Shown piece by piece: positions 12,770 through 13,140 of a stretch of DNA of 13,140 bases. Source of the DNA: an uncultured Lysobacterales bacterium. GTDB lineage: Bacteria > Pseudomonadota > Gammaproteobacteria > Xanthomonadales > Xanthomonadaceae. Made by a program: the position numbers and the translations under genes. The notes under the pieces were generated by a model. It did no database searches, was not told the DNA's origin, and was given only the letters and a program-made list of their open reading frames with translations. The DNA is taken from contig CAMPJI010000064.1 of assembly GCA_946886865.1 (NCBI GenBank), forward strand, positions 1 through 13,140, read 5' to 3'. Each line of letters opens with the position of its first letter. Position 1 is the stretch's first letter.

Positions 12770-13140
12770 TTACGGTCGCTGCGGGGTCGCGACGAAGCCG
12801 ACCTTGCGCATGCCCTGGGACTGGGCGGTCTGCACCACTTCCTGGACGACGCGGTACTTGGTCGTCTGGTCGCCTCGCACGTTGATCTGTGGCTGCGGCG
12901 TCTTCTGGGCTTCCACCGACAGGCGGCTTTCCAGCAGGGCCTTGGAGATCGGCTCGTCGTTCCAGAACAACGAGCCGTCCTGCAACACGGCCAGCGTGAT
13001 CGGGGTGACCTCGGTCTTGCTTTCCCGATTGTCCAGGTCGGCCTCCGGCAGATCCACCTTGATTTTGTGGGTCATCAGCGGTGCCGTGATCATGAAGATG
13101 ATCAGCAGCACCAGCATCACGTCCACGAGGGGCGTGACGT
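12770..13140 (-). CDS. exbD1: ExbD/TolR-family protein, upstream copy (ExbD1-like), N-terminus cut by window edge
   Basis: The visible part is 122 complete codons plus the stop; the start lies beyond base 13140. Seen: [21 protein letters not shown], the membrane helix with the proton-carrying Asp, then KIKVDLPEAD and a periplasmic domain with LFWNDEPISKALLESRL, a central INVRGDQTTKYRVVQEVV motif and the ending GMRKVGFVATPQRP. The DLPEA, RGD and VGF elements are standard for ExbD. It lacks the Pro-rich insertion of the downstream copy. With ExbB and TonB, expected upstream (right of the window), it should energise TonB-dependent receptors. The first Met inside the window (13126) is within the helix and is not a real start. 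Confidence 0.88.
   Translation of the reverse strand, partial: VTPLVDVMLVLLIIFMITAPLMTHKIKVDLPEADLDNRESKTEVTPITLAVLQDGSLFWNDEPISKALLESRLSVEAQKTPQPQINVRGDQTTKYRVVQEVVQTAQSQGMRKVGFVATPQRP
13091..13140 (-). repeat. 50-bp segment identical to 12656-12705
   Basis: Second copy of the shared exbD membrane-helix coding stretch. It reaches the right edge of the window, so its true length is unknown. Confidence 0.8.

Overview
The window is GC-rich (roughly two thirds G+C), has dense short-gapped genes and carries several typical gammaproteobacterial genes. The ExbD pair beside pdxJ, the tiny two-helix membrane protein and the protein sequences point to the Xanthomonadaceae/Lysobacteraceae (Lysobacter, Luteimonas or close relatives). 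This is inferred from protein style and gene order, not from a database search. I see no tRNA, rRNA, insertion sequence, CRISPR array or phage gene.

Bases 18-3775 (minus strand) are the most unusual part: five genes in one direction that look like a secreted functional-amyloid (Fap/curli-like) locus. Reading with transcription, they are a 197-residue exported protein of unknown family, a 211-residue exported protein with three VNQ-A-G-GN repeats (nucleator-like), and three tandem paralogues of 259, 257 and 258 residues. Each paralogue has a signal peptide, three copies of a GNIG-N-AAG-GNAQ repeat and a C-terminal CGTCD (CxxC) tail. The first two genes are coupled by a TGATG stop/start overlap. 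A strong hairpin follows the stop codon of each paralogue whose 3' flank is visible. Two neighbouring paralogues share a 228-bp stretch without a mismatch, which suggests recent gene conversion. No secretion channel or protease is in the window; if this is a Fap-type operon they should lie left of base 1 or elsewhere.

Bases 3776-4118 hold no gene but are rich in signals: a good sigma-54 type -24/-12 element facing the amyloid genes and four separate inverted repeats, one of them at about -100, where sigma-54 activators commonly bind. A 2-oxoglutarate/Fe(II) oxygenase gene runs the other way from 4119.

Bases 4869-6471 (minus) encode a soluble PAS histidine kinase and, overlapping it by 26 bp, a single-domain Rcp1-type response regulator. 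Bases 6562-8349 (plus) encode an SLC13/DASS-like permease with two RCK_C domains but with most signature residues replaced. Facing it at 8449-9582 is a PA0069-type radical SAM protein, divergent from a cardiolipin synthase (9643-11079). A small two-helix membrane protein and pdxJ (vitamin B6 synthesis) follow on the same strand. The right end carries two ExbD-family genes on the minus strand (the upstream one cut by the window edge), closed by an intrinsic terminator with a UUCG loop. They converge on pdxJ and are probably the end of a tonB-exbB-exbD1-exbD2 cluster.
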